Of a DNA stretch of 64,000 nucleotides, positions 1-12,112 are shown in pieces. The notes beneath the pieces were generated by a model that was given only the letters and a program-made list of their open reading frames with translations, was not told the DNA's origin and did not search any database. The DNA is from Ctenosaura bakeri. Its lineage: Eukaryota > Chordata > Lepidosauria > Squamata > Iguanidae. The stretch is from the NCBI GenBank assembly GCA_948474755.1, contig CAOLHI010003124.1, positions 62,001-126,000 on the forward strand, read 5' to 3'. The position numbers and the translations under genes were made by a program. The stretch's first letter is position 1, and each line of letters starts with the position of its first letter.

Positions 1-884
1 TTTAAAAATGAATGTCAAGATTTCCACATACCAGGAGTGGAGAGAATGCAGGTTACAAGCAGCTCCCAAACCCCACCTTTATGGCCTCTGAAGCCTCCAA
101 AACTCTTTTCCATTATTTATTTTTTGCACCAGTCTAAGGCAATTTTTATCCAAAAACCATGTAAAAGGACCCTGAAGCTTCATTAAATGTGTGAAAATGC
201 CCTCCCACACATCCAGCTTCCAACCCTCCACGTGTCTCTTTATGTCAGGCATATATTGGCCAAAATGGAAACAGGAAATGATATTTCATCATTTCCAGTG
301 GCCATTTTGGGCAATATACTGCACTGACAGGTGGATGTGGCCTATGAGAGTTTGCAGGGTAATTGTCCCCTCTCCCCTGCACAGTCGTCAACTCCTTTTA
401 AGTTGAGATGGATTGTTCACATGTGCATGTTATACATGTAAGAAGGAGATTCTCAAAATGTACACACCTACATGTGAGGGTGGAGTTTTTGCCCTGAATC
501 CCTGACACCGGGGGCTTCCATCTGTACTTAAACATGTTGTGAATTTTGTATCACTTTTGCTCTTTTCATCATTTACAGAAGATAGCATTCCCTACCCACA
601 AATATTCGTTAGTATTACCTGATCAGTGTAAGTGTTTCTCTTGATCTGCTGCAGATATGGGGAAACTTCTTCATGTCAATTGTTGCTCTTTATAAATTTT
701 GTATGCATCTGGTGCAAGATACTGTGTGCATAACCACACTTATTTCTATTTTGCAGAGCAGCATGTGCAAGAGTTTGCACATCCAGCCACTGGGGCTGGC
801 TGTAGGTTCTGTGCACTTTGGTGTGCTGAGCAGTGAGCCTCATTTGCTGTTCTGCCAGAAGGAGCAAAATGCTTTGTGCTAACT

Positions 885-1106
885 GTATAGTCAACCTTCC
901 ATATCCGTGCATTCTGTATCCATCGATTCAACCAACCATAGCTTGAAAATTTTCCAAAAAGGAAAATTCTATAAAAGCAAAATTTGTTTTTGCCATTTTA
1001 TATAAGGGACACCAATTTATTACATCATTGAGCATAATGAGCATCCACAAGTTTTGATATTCATGGGAGGTCCACCCCTAGCATATACCAAGGGGCCAAT
1101 GTATAC
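885..1106 (+). mobile_element. Tigger-like (pogo/Tc1-mariner) non-autonomous DNA transposon remnant
   Basis: The left end resembles the Tigger/MER2 terminus: a CCTTCCATATCCGTG-like block, then a GATTCAACCAACCAT-like block. The right end carries the matching inverted block, ending ACCAAGGGGCCAATGTATA. Both are hallmarks of Tigger1-type elements. The interior is short, so this is a degraded internally deleted copy. Assignment rests on remembered family consensus and boundaries are good to a few bases. Confidence 0.65.
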
Positions 1107-2358
1107 ACAATGCTCCTCAACTTAATAGCTATGTAATCATGTCTGCATCACTGCCTCTCCCCAGGCAGGAAGGGGCTCACCCACAGAATCTCCCTTCTGT
1201 GAAATACCAAACTCTTTTGGATAGCTGCCACCACCTCCTTTACCTGTGGAACTTTCCCCACTGAGGTTATCTGCCTCGGGAACTCCATTCCCCTTTTCTC
1301 TCCTTCCTTCTGGGAGACAGAGTAACTAATAATATAATCAGCCAGTTTACTTGGCTTTCCCACCTTTCCTGTAGCAAAGGACACTAGTGTCCAACCAGAA
1401 GATACTAGTGGGTCACGGAGATAAGATAAAACTTTATTCTGAACAAGAAGCATTACATCGTACAAGCAGATTCAACCACCATCCAGTCTATGATGGTGAG
1501 TATACATCCATAACACTGCTAACTAAACTGGTCCCTAATCTACTCACTTGGCATCTTGCCAAGCCTCACACCTTCCCAGTGACTTTGAGGAAGATTGACA
1601 CAAAGGCTTTTTGGCAGGTTGTGTTGTTTAAAAGCCTTCTGCCTGAAGTTTGGTTAGTTCTTTCACTCTTGTGAGTCTTGGAGTGTCATCTTGATCAGCT
1701 TCACTACTACATTAGCTTGTACTGAGTTGGCACTGGGCTGTGCCATTATAATGCCCGCCATTTCTGCCAAGGGTGTTGTAGAAGAACAAAGATAATGGAG
1801 TACTGTTTTTAATACTTTTCTAAGCTTAGAAGGAAAGAAGGGAGACCTATTGTGCAGAACTTGGTTTGAGTGACAAATAAAATATAATTAGTTTTTTCCA
1901 CTCTTTGTCCTCATTAGGAGAGGAAAAATCAGTGTTGTGTGCAGTCCAGCTAACTTTTCTGACAGGTTCTCTAAGTTAACCCAATCCATTTAGAATTTAA
2001 AAGGGCAGATCTAACACAAATGCATTAGATTTTCCTTCAATAGTTTGTCACTTTATGCCATATGTAATTATTCTTGTTGTTTGATCTTTAAATATGCCTT
2101 TGCTCTACAGAGAGAATAAAAAATCATGGTTTATTCTTCTTCCCCACCTTTCCTGTAAATAGCCAATGACATATTCTTTAAAGGCAAAGATTTTGTTAAG
2201 GACCATGCTTTTCAAAGATTTCCTTTAGCTATGGTGTGACTTGGTTACTAATGAATTGTAATTGAATGGGCAGTCAAGGCACCAGATCACTTCTTAGGAG
2301 GGAATCCTAAATGTGCATACTTGTGAGTAAAACAGAGGAATATACTTCTAAGTAGATG

Positions 2359-2820
2359 TACCCGTATATTCCGGCGTATAAGACGACTGGGCGTATAAGA
2401 TGACCCCAACTTTTCCAGTTAAAATATAGAGTTTGGGATATACTCGCCGTATAAGACTACCCCTCTTCCAATGCACACCAAATAAAAATTTAAAAAACAT
2501 CAGATTTGATTTCAATATGGTAATTTTAATTCAAATGCTTATGACATGCAGGTACTTAGCAGGAAAACTGTCACTTATAAATATAAGGCTGTTTGTCATC
2601 AAACATGTATGGTAAACATAAAACAGTGCAAGTGGCTTGCCTAAGTGGCGGGGGCGGGCGGGGAAGGTCTTTGGGCCAGGGGAAGGGCAGCGGCGGCGGC
2701 TTGCCTGAGCAGCGGGGGCGGGCAGGGAAGGTCTTTGGGCTGGCATATAAGACGACTCCCCACTTTTGAAAAGTTTTTTGAGGGTTAAAAAGTCGTCTTA
2801 TACGCCGGAATATACGGGTA
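2359..2820. mobile_element. MITE with perfect 30-bp terminal inverted repeats and a GC-rich core
   Basis: Positions 2359-2388 and 2791-2820 are exact inverted complements over 30 bp (ends TACCCGTATATTCCGG). The symmetry runs about 3 bp further out, so the target duplication cannot be separated from the repeat; TA is possible. The ends have sub-terminal GTATAAGACGAC repeats. The core holds two direct copies of a roughly 44-bp GC-rich unit at 2634-2677 and 2698-2741. No transposase frame is present. The intact ends suggest a young insertion. Superfamily not assigned. Confidence 0.85.
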
Positions 2821-3225
2821 CATACAATTGTGCATCTATAGATGGTCAGATCACACATCCCTTCAGTGTGGAGACAAGTGGTGAAACTTGCTTGCCAAGT
2901 ATGAGTTTGAAGTGTGGGCTGAGAGACCTGACGAATTAGCAGTTTGACAGATTGAGGAGAGAAGAAGTCTAACTCATTTGAGTTCAAGGTTCTGAGCTGC
3001 TAACTGTTGCTTTTGGGTATGAAGTGCTTTGGAGTTAGTGCCACCTGCTAGCTTTATTCCAGCCTGGTCTACCTATACTTTTTAAATTGGTATGTAATCA
3101 CCCCCTCCCCTGAAAATGGATCGTTCCTGGAAACCTCTTACTGGTCAAGGAATGGTGGGTGCCAAATATATATATATAACTACAATATGTGTAGTAACAT
3201 GTTTCATTTGTCTGTTAATGGTTAT

Positions 3226-3732
3226 AAGAGCTCTATTGGCTGCCAGTCTGTTTCCGAGTTCTATTCAAAATGTTGGCTATGACCTATAAATCTGGTTTTG
3301 ATCCAGGCTGTGTGAAGGATTATGTCTTCCCATATGAGCCTGCCCAAACTTTTAAGGTCTTTGGAAGAGGCACTTTGCTCAGTTCTACCACCTTCAGAGG
3401 CATGGCTGGTCCTAGACTTTCTCCCTTTCTAGTGAGCTAGGATGGCTTCCTCTTCGCTGTCTTTTCATCATTGAGTGAAGACTTTTCTATTCCAGCAAGT
3501 GCTTAGGAATGAACTGTTCCATATAATGAATTTTCTGCTTTAATGCTGCACTGTTTTTAACCTGTGCTTTTAAATTAATGTTGTTGTTTTTTTAGCTCTA
3601 TAGAAAATTTCATATTATTATTTTCTTAAGTTTTTGTATATTTTTAGCTATATGTGGTTTTATTTGTATTTCTTTCTTTTTTTCCTCCCGGATGCTGCCT
3701 TGAATCCCACTTTTGAGAAAGAGGTGGGGTAT
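3226..3732 (+). mobile_element. L2-clade LINE, 3' fragment
   Basis: It begins with a decayed version of the L2 reverse transcriptase C-terminal region (a TGGCTGCCAGTCTGTTTCCG-type block, encoding a WLPVxF-like stretch). The AFS/AAPRLW-type segment is poorly kept. It ends with an AT-rich 3' UTR and the LINE terminus TGCCTTGAATCCCACTTTTG followed by GAAAGAGGTGGGGTATA. It is frameshifted and non-coding, and lies 180 bp upstream of a NUBPL exon. Confidence 0.7.
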
Positions 3733-3911
3733 ATTGTCTGAAAGATTGATTGACAATTGTGAAATGGTACAACACAAAGAATTTAAAATGGAGGCTCGGC
3801 TGTTTTTTTGTTTTTTGTTTTCCCAGCATGGTGGGTTAATTTGGAGGAAACTGACCTTTTACTTTCACACAGTACAGCATCTTTCAAATCTTTTTTTTTT
3901 TTAATTGCCAG

Positions 3912-4032
3912 GTTTTAGGGCTTGTTCAAAACATGAGCATTTTCCAGTGTCCTAAGTGCAAACATGAAACTCATATTTTTGGAGGTGATGGTGTGAAAGA
4001 CCTGGCCAGTGATCTCGATCTGGATATTTTAG
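3912..4032 (+). CDS. NUBPL: NUBPL exon (internal) carrying the CPKC iron-sulfur motif
   Basis: NUBPL (IND1) is a mitochondrial-matrix P-loop ATPase of the Mrp/NBP35 family that helps deliver Fe-S clusters during assembly of respiratory complex I. This 121-bp exon starts in phase 0 after a T-rich tract and AG, and ends in phase 1 before GTAAGA. It encodes 40 full codons beginning [16 protein letters not shown]. The CPKC pair, at about residues 13-16 of the exon, matches the conserved CxxC that binds a bridging 4Fe-4S cluster in this family. The following [20 protein letters not shown] stretch corresponds to the vertebrate HKTHIFGADGARKLAQTL-type region. The Walker A and deviant Walker motifs lie in upstream exons outside the window. 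There are no stops or frameshifts. Confidence 0.93.
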
Positions 4033-4489
4033 GTAAGAAGATAGCAATGTTAAAATCTTTATTTTGAAAAAAATTGTTAGAATTACGTCTTGCTTTTTTC
4101 TGAGTTCATTGTTTACTTTTTCATCCCATTAAAATAAATAGAGGTCAAACTCCTAACTCTAGGTAGTCAGAAATCTGAATTATGCTATTGCACAGTTTGT
4201 TCATGCAACTATGAGACATACAACGTCACACAAAAATGTATTTGTTTGGCCCTGGTCTCTTTACATCTCCTGATTTCAGTTGCACGTGTTTCCAAATGCA
4301 GGCAATAATATTTTGCACTCCCAGTTCAATAACTAAATTTTACTATATCTAAATGTATTATACTACTACAGCTTTTTAAAATGGTACTGTATTCAGAAAG
4401 TATATGGCTGCAACAAAAATAAAGAGTACTAAGTAGAAGTGTTCTGTGGCATTTATCAAATATTGTTTGCCTTTTAGGAATGCACGGTT

Positions 4490-4539
4490 CACAGTATACA
4501 TTATTGATGTTAAGCACAGTATACATTATTGATGTTAAG
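4490..4539. repeat. Two-copy 25-bp tandem duplication
   Basis: Two adjacent identical 25-bp units, each CACAGTATACATTATTGATG followed by TTAAG. Identity between units implies a recent local slip. Confidence 0.9.
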
Positions 4540-4689
4540 CTTATGAACACTGTTACTGGTTTTAAAGACAATATATGTAGCATAGTAGCCATTTTTACCT
4601 TATCTGTATCTGGATATGTGTACCTTCTGATTTTCATCTGATCAATCCTCTTGATACACATAAGAAAATGGAAGAATGACTGGAGCTTG

Positions 4690-4790
4690 ACAAGTTCTGT
4701 AGTTCTCAGAATCCTCTCTCCAGCAAACTTGGCCATGCTGGCTGAAGAATTCTAGGAGCTGTGGTCCCAAAAGAGTAATTTTTCATACCC
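4690..4790. mobile_element. Fold-back MITE of the ACTACAACTCCCAGAATCC type
   Basis: The left arm reads TTCTGTAGTTCTCAGAATCC and the right arm is its diverged inverse, GAATTCTAGGAGCTGTGGTC. They are joined by a loop containing a CATGCTGGCTG block. This layout matches the short palindromic MITEs common in sauropsid genomes. Confidence 0.6.
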
Positions 4791-5861
4791 TTTTCTTATT
4801 TTATATTGTTGTTTAGATATGTGTCTATAAGATTTGTTCCTTGTCCTACATTGATATTTTTATGGGGTTTTTTTGCTAATAAAAATATTTATTAAAAAAA
4901 AAAAGAATAACTTTTCAAATTTTGGGCTCACCCCAGAGGCTGATCTTTCACTGCCTGGAAACAGACAGGAGTTGTTGGCTGAATGAGAGGCAGCCTTCTA
5001 GGTTCATCAGCTGGGTTGAGGTAGACAAATCTACACATGAGAGGAGGAATGTAGCAATGGTTAGCACTTGTAGCATTAAGGCAGTGCCAAAAACTTAGCA
5101 TGCTGAAGAAACTAACGGTTATTGCTGTAATTCATTCTGTATCCAAAGTTGAAACATGCAGTGCTTTAACTATAAGTTGATAATGAACTATAACATACCT
5201 TAATTAAGCTGGTAAACGAGATAATTGTACCTGCTAATGATATATATATTCATGCACTGCTATAATTACATTGGTTCATACAGATTATTCATTAAGGCTC
5301 AGGAAGTTGACTTCACGAAAATCTGCATAGATACATCAGGGGCTGACAGACTTAGTGGAGCAAGGAAATCCATAATTAAAAGTACACAGTTGGGTTAGCT
5401 TGGCTGTCTGCTGGATGCATAATGAGCATTAGAATCTGGAACCTTGTTTCAGCCTTGAGTTGTACAGATCATGGGTAGGAAGTCTCCAGTGGTAAGACTT
5501 CCCACAGTTAGAAGAGATCCATTGTACTTCTGACATACACCAATATATGTGGAAGCTAGTAATTAGGAGGAGTGACCTATGCTGAATGTGAAATCTGAAT
5601 GTAGTCCTAGCATAAGCTGTAGCATGTGAAAGTATAAAAGACAAACAAAACTTTTCAGGTACTGATTTTTGATGCCAGAGCGTTTTGACTAGCAGAGAGA
5701 AGGAGAGTTTTAAAAATACAGTATTGATTGTCAGTGTTCATCCTCTTTCAGAGAACGACCATTATGTTTCATTTGAAGCCTTATCTGCCACCTGTTTATT
5801 ACAGATACAAGAAATAGATGCAACAAGGATGAATAAAGAGCAGTCCACCAGCTTTTGTTGA

Positions 5862-5945
5862 ACTGCAGTTCCCAGAATTCCTTACCATTAGCTACATTGG
5901 TTGAGGCTGATAGGAGCTACAGTCCAACAACCTACTGAAGGTTGC
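5862..5945. mobile_element. Fold-back MITE remnant
   Basis: The arms are AACTGCAGTTCCCAGAATTC and GAGCTACAGTCCAACAAC, an imperfect inverted pair of the same general type as the element at 4690. Confidence 0.55.
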
Positions 5946-6059
5946 ACTTTGCTCTTCTGTGGTCTACATGACCAGAATATTGAGCAGCAATAAAAAAGAG
6001 GATGAATCACTGAATAACCCTAGGTATCTTTTTACAGCTGGGGTGGAGCTGATATAGCC

Positions 6060-6446
6060 TTTTTTGTAACCATGAGCCAAGTATAGGTTTCATTTGAAAA
6101 AGGGCGGAATTAACAAAGATGTCAAGAGGTATGGAGAACAAAACATATGAGGAAAGGTTGAAGGAGTTGGGCATGTTTAGCATGGTGAAGAAAAGACTGA
6201 GGGGTGACATGATTGCGCTTCTTAAATACCTCAAGGGTTGTCACAGAGAAGAGGGGCCAGTCATGTTCTCTGCTGTTCCAAAGGGTAGGACCAGGTCTAC
6301 TGGTTTGACATTGCAGGAGAATGTATTTTGATGGAACATTAGAAAGATTTTCTTGACAGTAAGAGCAGTTTGGCAATGGAACCAATTGCTTAGAGCGATA
6401 GTGGGGACTCCTTGTCTGGATGTGAAGACATGATTCTATGACTCTG
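6060..6446 (+). mobile_element. CR1 LINE, 3' fragment
   Basis: A decayed frame at 6119-6331 contains a LKELGMFSMVKKRLRGDMI-like stretch followed by LLKYLKGCH, typical of the CR1 ORF2 C-terminus. The copy ends in the CR1-style tail GATTCTATGACTC near 6430. It is 5'-truncated, as nearly all CR1 copies are. Confidence 0.8.
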
Positions 6447-6834
6447 TGAGGTTCTAGGATACTGCATTTCCTGTGGCTATGTCAGCAACTGTTAGTGACA
6501 CCATAGCAGATATGACAATCCTGATGGTATGCAAAGTAGCATCAATGGGTCCCATCTAAAGAATTCTAGACACAGTAGCTACTTTTTGCTTTAGCATAGC
6601 CATCAAATATACCTTTACAGAAAGATTGGTTAGTTTGAGGAAACATCTTCTTACACAGAGTTAAGTTTAAATATTGCATTGTACAACCAAGAATTTTACA
6701 GTCTAATCTTGGTTTCTTGGTATCAAAGCAGTCAAAACTACTTGCATTAGTTGTCATTTCAGTACAACATTTGTAATACTAAGCCTTAAAACTGTGCCCT
6801 GCATAACAGGTGTATGGAACATCTGGTCCTTTTT

Positions 6835-6916
6835 TATTTTGGACTTTAACTCCCATAAACCCATAATATTATTGTCATGCTGTCTGGTGCTTCTGGTGGT
6901 TGAAGTCCAGAGTTTC
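6835..6916. mobile_element. Fold-back MITE remnant
   Basis: The left arm TTGGACTTTAACTCCCATAA pairs with the right arm TGGTGGTTGAAGTCCAGAG around a CATGCTGTCTGG loop. Confidence 0.55.
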
Positions 6917-7838
6917 CCCGTTGTGTAACTGAATAATGAAAATAGAAGACTGTCCCAGAATATTATAAATTTTATTTTCTCTTCAGTCATTACATAATGT
7001 TGTAATGCTTGAATTCTTTAAAAAAGTTATTTAAAAAAATATTGAAAATGGCACCATCCTTCATGCTCATGTATACTCCTTCTTTATTTCTGTGAGAATC
7101 TCCACTGATTAGAAAAGCATGATATACATTTGTCAATTGTTCGGAGAGAATATTAATTGAATGTGTAACTAGCACTTAATTAAATCAGTAGTTCTCTAAT
7201 AACAATAACACTTCCCTTTTATTTTGACAATTAGATATTTGAGCATGTGTTTGAATATTGATCAGAATATTACCGAACTGGAAATCAGTAGTGAATGAAC
7301 TATAGTACAGAAGAAATAGTGTGGTATATGAATAAACTCTACTGTGGATCTAAATTTTGTGTGCATGGAAAGCACTGTATGTATTCAGCAGGGCTTTTGG
7401 CTTTAGATGTGGCATAACAGGGTCACCATGCTCAGCACTGTAGCACAAATTCCTACAAAGCCAGCTTGTGGTTCCAAAGTAGAGTGGAGACTCTCGAGCT
7501 GAAAAGCAAAAGAGAACATTTAATGATGCGTTCAAATCTGGTGTGCTTTTCTTTTGTAATCTAAAATAGGTCATCTATGAATTTTTGTTCCAGTTATTAG
7601 ATGCTTTCAGAAAACAAGAAAGCTGACTCTCAGCTTTGGCAAATGATCACAAAACTGTTCCATCTAGTAAAGAAAGAAGTGAATACTTAAAAGTTAATTA
7701 CAATTTTGAAAAAAAAACTGGTCTTTCAAATACGAACTGTTATAATGAAACATGATTTTAAGTGACATCCGTGCTAGTCGAATTAAAGGGCATGATCATC
7801 ATACTGAACCTTGGTGTCAATTTCTGTTCTTAATACAG

Positions 7839-7921
7839 GTGATATTCCACTGCATGTCCACATAAGTGAGACATCTGATGCTGGCAAACCTATTGTTGTT
7901 TCACAACCACAGAGCAGTGTG
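7839..7921 (+). CDS. NUBPL: NUBPL exon (penultimate)
   Basis: This 83-bp exon enters in phase 1, so its first two bases complete the Gly codon begun at 4032, and it leaves in phase 0 before GTAAGT. It encodes DIPLHVHISETSDAGKPIVV and then SQPQSSV. This matches the vertebrate NUBPL [25 protein letters not shown] region after the CxxC motif. In Mrp/NBP35-type proteins this region belongs to the conserved nucleotide-binding fold. No lesions are visible. Joined to the exon at 3912 it gives 68 codons without a stop. Confidence 0.93.
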
Positions 7922-8644
7922 GTAAGTTTAATTTAATAACTATGTGGGTATGTGGGGGATGGGTTGATTACCAATCCTTGTCTTTTTGCTAACAGGATTT
8001 CAACACATTTCCATTCATTTTCACTTTGCTTATTACATGTGCTCTCCATTTCTAGATATCTATTTAATAATTGTTTAGCCATGATTTGACTAGGAAGCAA
8101 TGTAGTTAAGTTCCTTGCATACCAAGAAAGTAAAAGAAATCTGAAATAAGACTCATCAGTTTGATTTTGAATAGTTTTCAGTTTATTATTTTGTACTGGA
8201 CAGGTGAGTGTGTGAAAGATCTACAGAATATTGAATCTGCTCATCACCACTAAGAAGCAGAAGCATTTGCGAAGTGTGCGATCCAGTGGCAATTTATTAA
8301 CTCAGAGCCTTCCAAATAGGGTGAAAAGTATGAATGGATTAATCTGCCGATTTTGGTTTTGCTTTGTTCATCATTTTTTTCAATGTTAATATTTTTGTCC
8401 CATTTCTTAATTGGTCTTCCTTTTAAAAACAACAACACATGAACTATTTCTCACAATATATACATTTCAAAGATGTGCCAAATGTATGCACTTGCATTTT
8501 AGTTCTGTTGAAAGTCTATATTTCATATTTTGTATGTTTTTACTGATGTGAGAAAAAGGTGTTGTTCTTGTTTACATTGTTTTTATTTATGTAGATTTGT
8601 GTGTGTTTTTTTTATAGGAGAACTGTCCTGCAAAATTTTGAAAA

Positions 8645-9120
8645 GTGCAAATAGTTGTTTAATTAATTTATATCCCACCTTTCTCCCAATATGGGATCCA
8701 AGGTGGCTCACAGCAGAGATTAAAACAAAGTGTATCCTCCCCACCCATAATAAAGAAGTAAAACAAATTAAGTAAATTATCCCCTTTAAAGAAGCATTAA
8801 TTTAAAACAGTTTAAAAAATTAAAAAAATAGCAATTAGATAAAAGCACACACATATCCGTTAAGAGTCTCCTTTACAACAATCTAACAGCCAAAAGTCTG
8901 TCTAAATAAAATGGTCTTTGCCTACTGATAGAAAGCCAGCAGAAAGGTGGCCAACCTAGCCTTCAGTGGGAGTAAGTTCTACATCCTACAAGCATTAACC
9001 AGTGTGACTTTCTCCTGTGTCCTCAACCAAACATGCCTGTAACAGTAGTAGGACTGAGTCGTAGCTCTCTCCCAAATATCTTAAAACTCAGACAGGCTAA
9101 TATCAAGAGATACAGCTTTT
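8645..9120 (-). mobile_element. L2-clade LINE, 3' end
   Basis: Read on the minus strand, it ends with the LINE terminus GTGAGCCACCTTGGATCCCA followed by TATTGGGAGAAAGGTGGGATATAAATT, preceded by an AT-rich 3' UTR and decayed ORF2 C-terminal sequence. The same family is split by other elements at 35543-38201. Confidence 0.75.
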
Positions 9121-9142
9121 CAAGCTTTGGCCTACACCATCT

Positions 9143-9272
9143 TAAACAAGTCACATTCTTTCAGTTTTAGAGGAAAGTAATGGCGAAGCTCCTTTGAATA
9201 AATCTTGCCAAGAAACCCTATGATGGGATCATCGTAAGTCTGAGTCCACTTGAAGGTACAAAACAAAAATAG
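9143..9272 (+). mobile_element. tRNA-derived SINE, body and 3' tail only
   Basis: It has the AAGTCACA...GAATAAATCTTGCCAAGAAA body and the CACTTGAAGGTACAAAACAA tail of the tRNA-headed SINE that is complete at 30656 and 51389. The tRNA-like head is missing. Confidence 0.7.
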
Positions 9273-11979
9273 CAAAGGTAATAACTAGCACCCTGAATTG
9301 TTACTGAAAATGGACCTGTAGCCAGTGTAGTTGTAGCAGCAAAGGTTCCTCGCTATCTGAGTAAATCTAAAGTTTGAAACGTAATGTGTACATACAAAGA
9401 CAGAAAGAAATGAAAAAGGAAATATGATAAGGTATAGCCAACTATGTGACTCCATCTGGAACTCTTTAAAAAAAAAACCCAGTCTGTTTCTTACTTTTTT
9501 TTCAAGACACTTTTAATTGTTCCTCCAATTTTGAAGTGAATTGATTTATGATTAAATAAAAGTTCTTGCAAGTCTGAAATCAATAGCATTTCCTCACTCC
9601 ATTTAACAGAAATATCTGGCTGTGCTTGTCACAGTTCTAATATAGCGAGCGCTAGTTGAAAGGGCAGTTGACCTTATTCTTCATTCAGAGAATGGAGAGA
9701 ATATAGACCTTCTCCTTGGTTAGGGGAAGTATGTGCAGTTTATTCTGTGTTGAGCAGCTCAACAATTCATGTCTGGTTCATGAATACACCGTTTGTTTGC
9801 AAAGTTAGTAGTTACTTGCATGCAAATAGTGGATACAGACTTGCCAATCTTGCAGTTTCACTGCTTGAACTTCTACAACTGGCAAGACAAACTCCTTTGC
9901 AATTTTAAACTGCCTTGAACTTATAAAGGTCTATAAGTTATAAATCTATAAAATCTACATTGCCATATTTGAATGTATTATTTCTTTACCCATTCACAAA
10001 ATGGCTTTTTTGGATTGTGGCCCTTGTGATTTTTGTTGTGGCATGTGTTTTGCAAGTGTCTCCAGGAACAGAAATAGTAATATATGGAATGGCCAAGAGA
10101 ATAGGACTTTTCAGTATATAAATCTATAAAGCTTTAAAGCGACATAAGCTAGTGCCTGGTTTCTGAGGAAATTGAGGCCCCCAGAGGAGCCTGGTAGGTT
10201 TTTTAGTTGTCATTTGTAGTTTATAGACTGAGAGAGTTTCTGCCTTCTGTTTGCTCTGTTTTGTTTCTCCTTGCACTACAGAGCAGGTCTTTGGCCTCCA
10301 AATGATTGGTCCGCAAATTGTCAACATTAAATTGTCAACTTTTTCCTTTGCCAGAGAAAATGCACTCCTTGCTTTTGCAGAAAGATGAGCCACAGCAATT
10401 CCCATTAGCAACTCCAAAACAAGAGGAAAAGAGAAAATCTCTGAATCAAGCACATACCATTTTAATTTGAAAACAGTTCTAAATGATAAATGAGTATTGT
10501 AAATTTCTCCTTTCCATTTCTCCCATTAAAATGCTCTTGTTTCACTTCAGTTCCTCTTATGTTGCTTAGTAATGATGGCACAAACAGATGATTCCAGTCT
10601 TGGGATCAGATAAACGGCCCATTAAAAAAGAATATGAGTACGAGAAAAGGTTTCAGTATGTGTGCACAATAAGTTTATATAGAGAAATCCAAGCTCGCTG
10701 CTTTTTGATGTTTGCTTGTCTGCCTGTCAATGAAGGATGCAATTAGGAAAAGATATTCGTCAGTAAAAGTCAACAGTCAGTTCTTTTATATTACCAGGAT
10801 TTATTTTTCTCAAAAGCTCAGGGTGAGCTGCAATGAGCAGCATTTAGGCTAAACAGCCCCTCTCTCTGCTTTTTCCCTTCTCCATCCCCTTCTCAGATAA
10901 AGAATTGGTTGGAGCTTTAAGCCAAATAAGAGGCCTTTTAGGGAGAGCTGACTGGAGGAGAAGGCCCAAGAGGTTACTGCCTCTTTCTTTGCTGTCATGT
11001 TGACTGAATATGAGAGAAAAGAGAGGAAGATGGCTTAGTAAAAGGAGGCAGAGTCATAGCTAGTGTGTAGTTATTGCCGGCATTTAGTTATTGGCAAGCG
11101 GTTAGTTTGGTGGGTTCTTTTTTTCTACATAGCTGCTTGTCCCTAAATGAGATAAATTATTTATTTGACCTTCCTATTGATTTCCTGGGTCTACCACTGA
11201 GCTATTTAGTACTCTATAACCTACTCTGAAAAATAACGGAATGGACAAATTCATAGAGTTTGTTTTTCAACAGCTATGAAATAATAGTTAATCATGGAAT
11301 CTCCACAGATCTGGCTAATGGCTGTAGCCAAGTAACAGGGAAGAAAACCAAACCAAAGCAAAGCTTTGCACATGCTTGGTCTTAGAAGGGCCTTGCTGGA
11401 GAGCCACAAGACAGAGACCTAGATGAACCACTGCTCTTGGTCAGTGTGAGATGGTTTCATTATATTTAAATGTTGCATACCATTTGGTTGTGAGATGTTT
11501 GGAATAAACAAAGGAATTGGCTGTCTCCATTAACTAATGGGTTCTTCAGCATTGAAGGCTCAGCGTTGTTTGTTATGGAAATAAGTGTTGCAGGGGATGG
11601 AGAGAAGGGTAATGGTTATTTTGATCCATCTCAGTAAAGCTTACGAAGGGGTATATGAGGTGCATACTGGACCTCTTTGAAGAAGCCAGTTGGCTTGTTT
11701 ATGCAGGAAGGCTGGTACACAGGGTAACACTGGTGACTGTTATTTTGGAAGGCATGCCTTCATAATGACCTGTAGGAGTTTTTTAAATCTAAAATTAGAA
11801 TCAGTTCCATTTAGAGAAATGAACCTTGCTGCCCTTTCAGAGTGTTAAGGGGAGATAATGTAGATGTAATGAGACTGTTCTTCTAGCTATCTTTTAATTG
11901 TTTATGCAGCACTTCACACACCTTAATGGGAAGAGAAATGTTAGTATCTTTGTCAGGAAAGTTACATGGTATCAGTATA

Positions 11980-12112
11980 GATTTAATTGTGTTTTAACTT
12001 TTGTGCCAAAAAGGTTTTTAACTGTATTGGTTTTTTAAAAGGTCACATGCCTTGGATCCCATGTTGGGAAAAGGGTGGGACAGAGAATCTATCTATCTAA
12101 AATGTAAAATGT
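11980..12112 (+). mobile_element. LINE 3' terminus fragment (L2-clade)
   Basis: A T-rich 3' UTR ends in TGCCTTGGATCCCATGTTGG followed by GAAAAGGGTGGGACA, the same terminus as the other L2-clade copies here. Confidence 0.5.

Larger units (their letters stand above)
1..3911 (+). other. NUBPL: NUBPL intron (3' part; start lies outside the window)
   Basis: This is the intron preceding the first visible NUBPL exon. It ends in a long T-rich tract, then an AG acceptor at 3910-3911. It contains a Tigger-like element near 885, a MITE with 30-bp terminal inverted repeats at 2359-2820, and an L2-clade LINE remnant at 3226-3732. The remaining stretches (1-884, 1107-2355, 2823-3225) show no gene or repeat that I recognise. 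Confidence 0.85.
4033..7838 (+). other. NUBPL: NUBPL intron
   Basis: The intron runs from a GTAAGA donor to a TAATACAG acceptor, about 3.8 kb, phase 1. It holds a 25-bp tandem duplication (4490-4539), three fold-back MITE remnants and one CR1 3' end. The remainder (4033-4489, 4791-5861, 5946-6060, 6447-6834, 6917-7838) shows nothing I recognise. Confidence 0.88.

Noticed and set aside
4326..4736. 136-codon minus-strand frame in a NUBPL intron
   Set aside because: It spans a 25-bp tandem duplication and part of a fold-back MITE, with no recognisable protein features.
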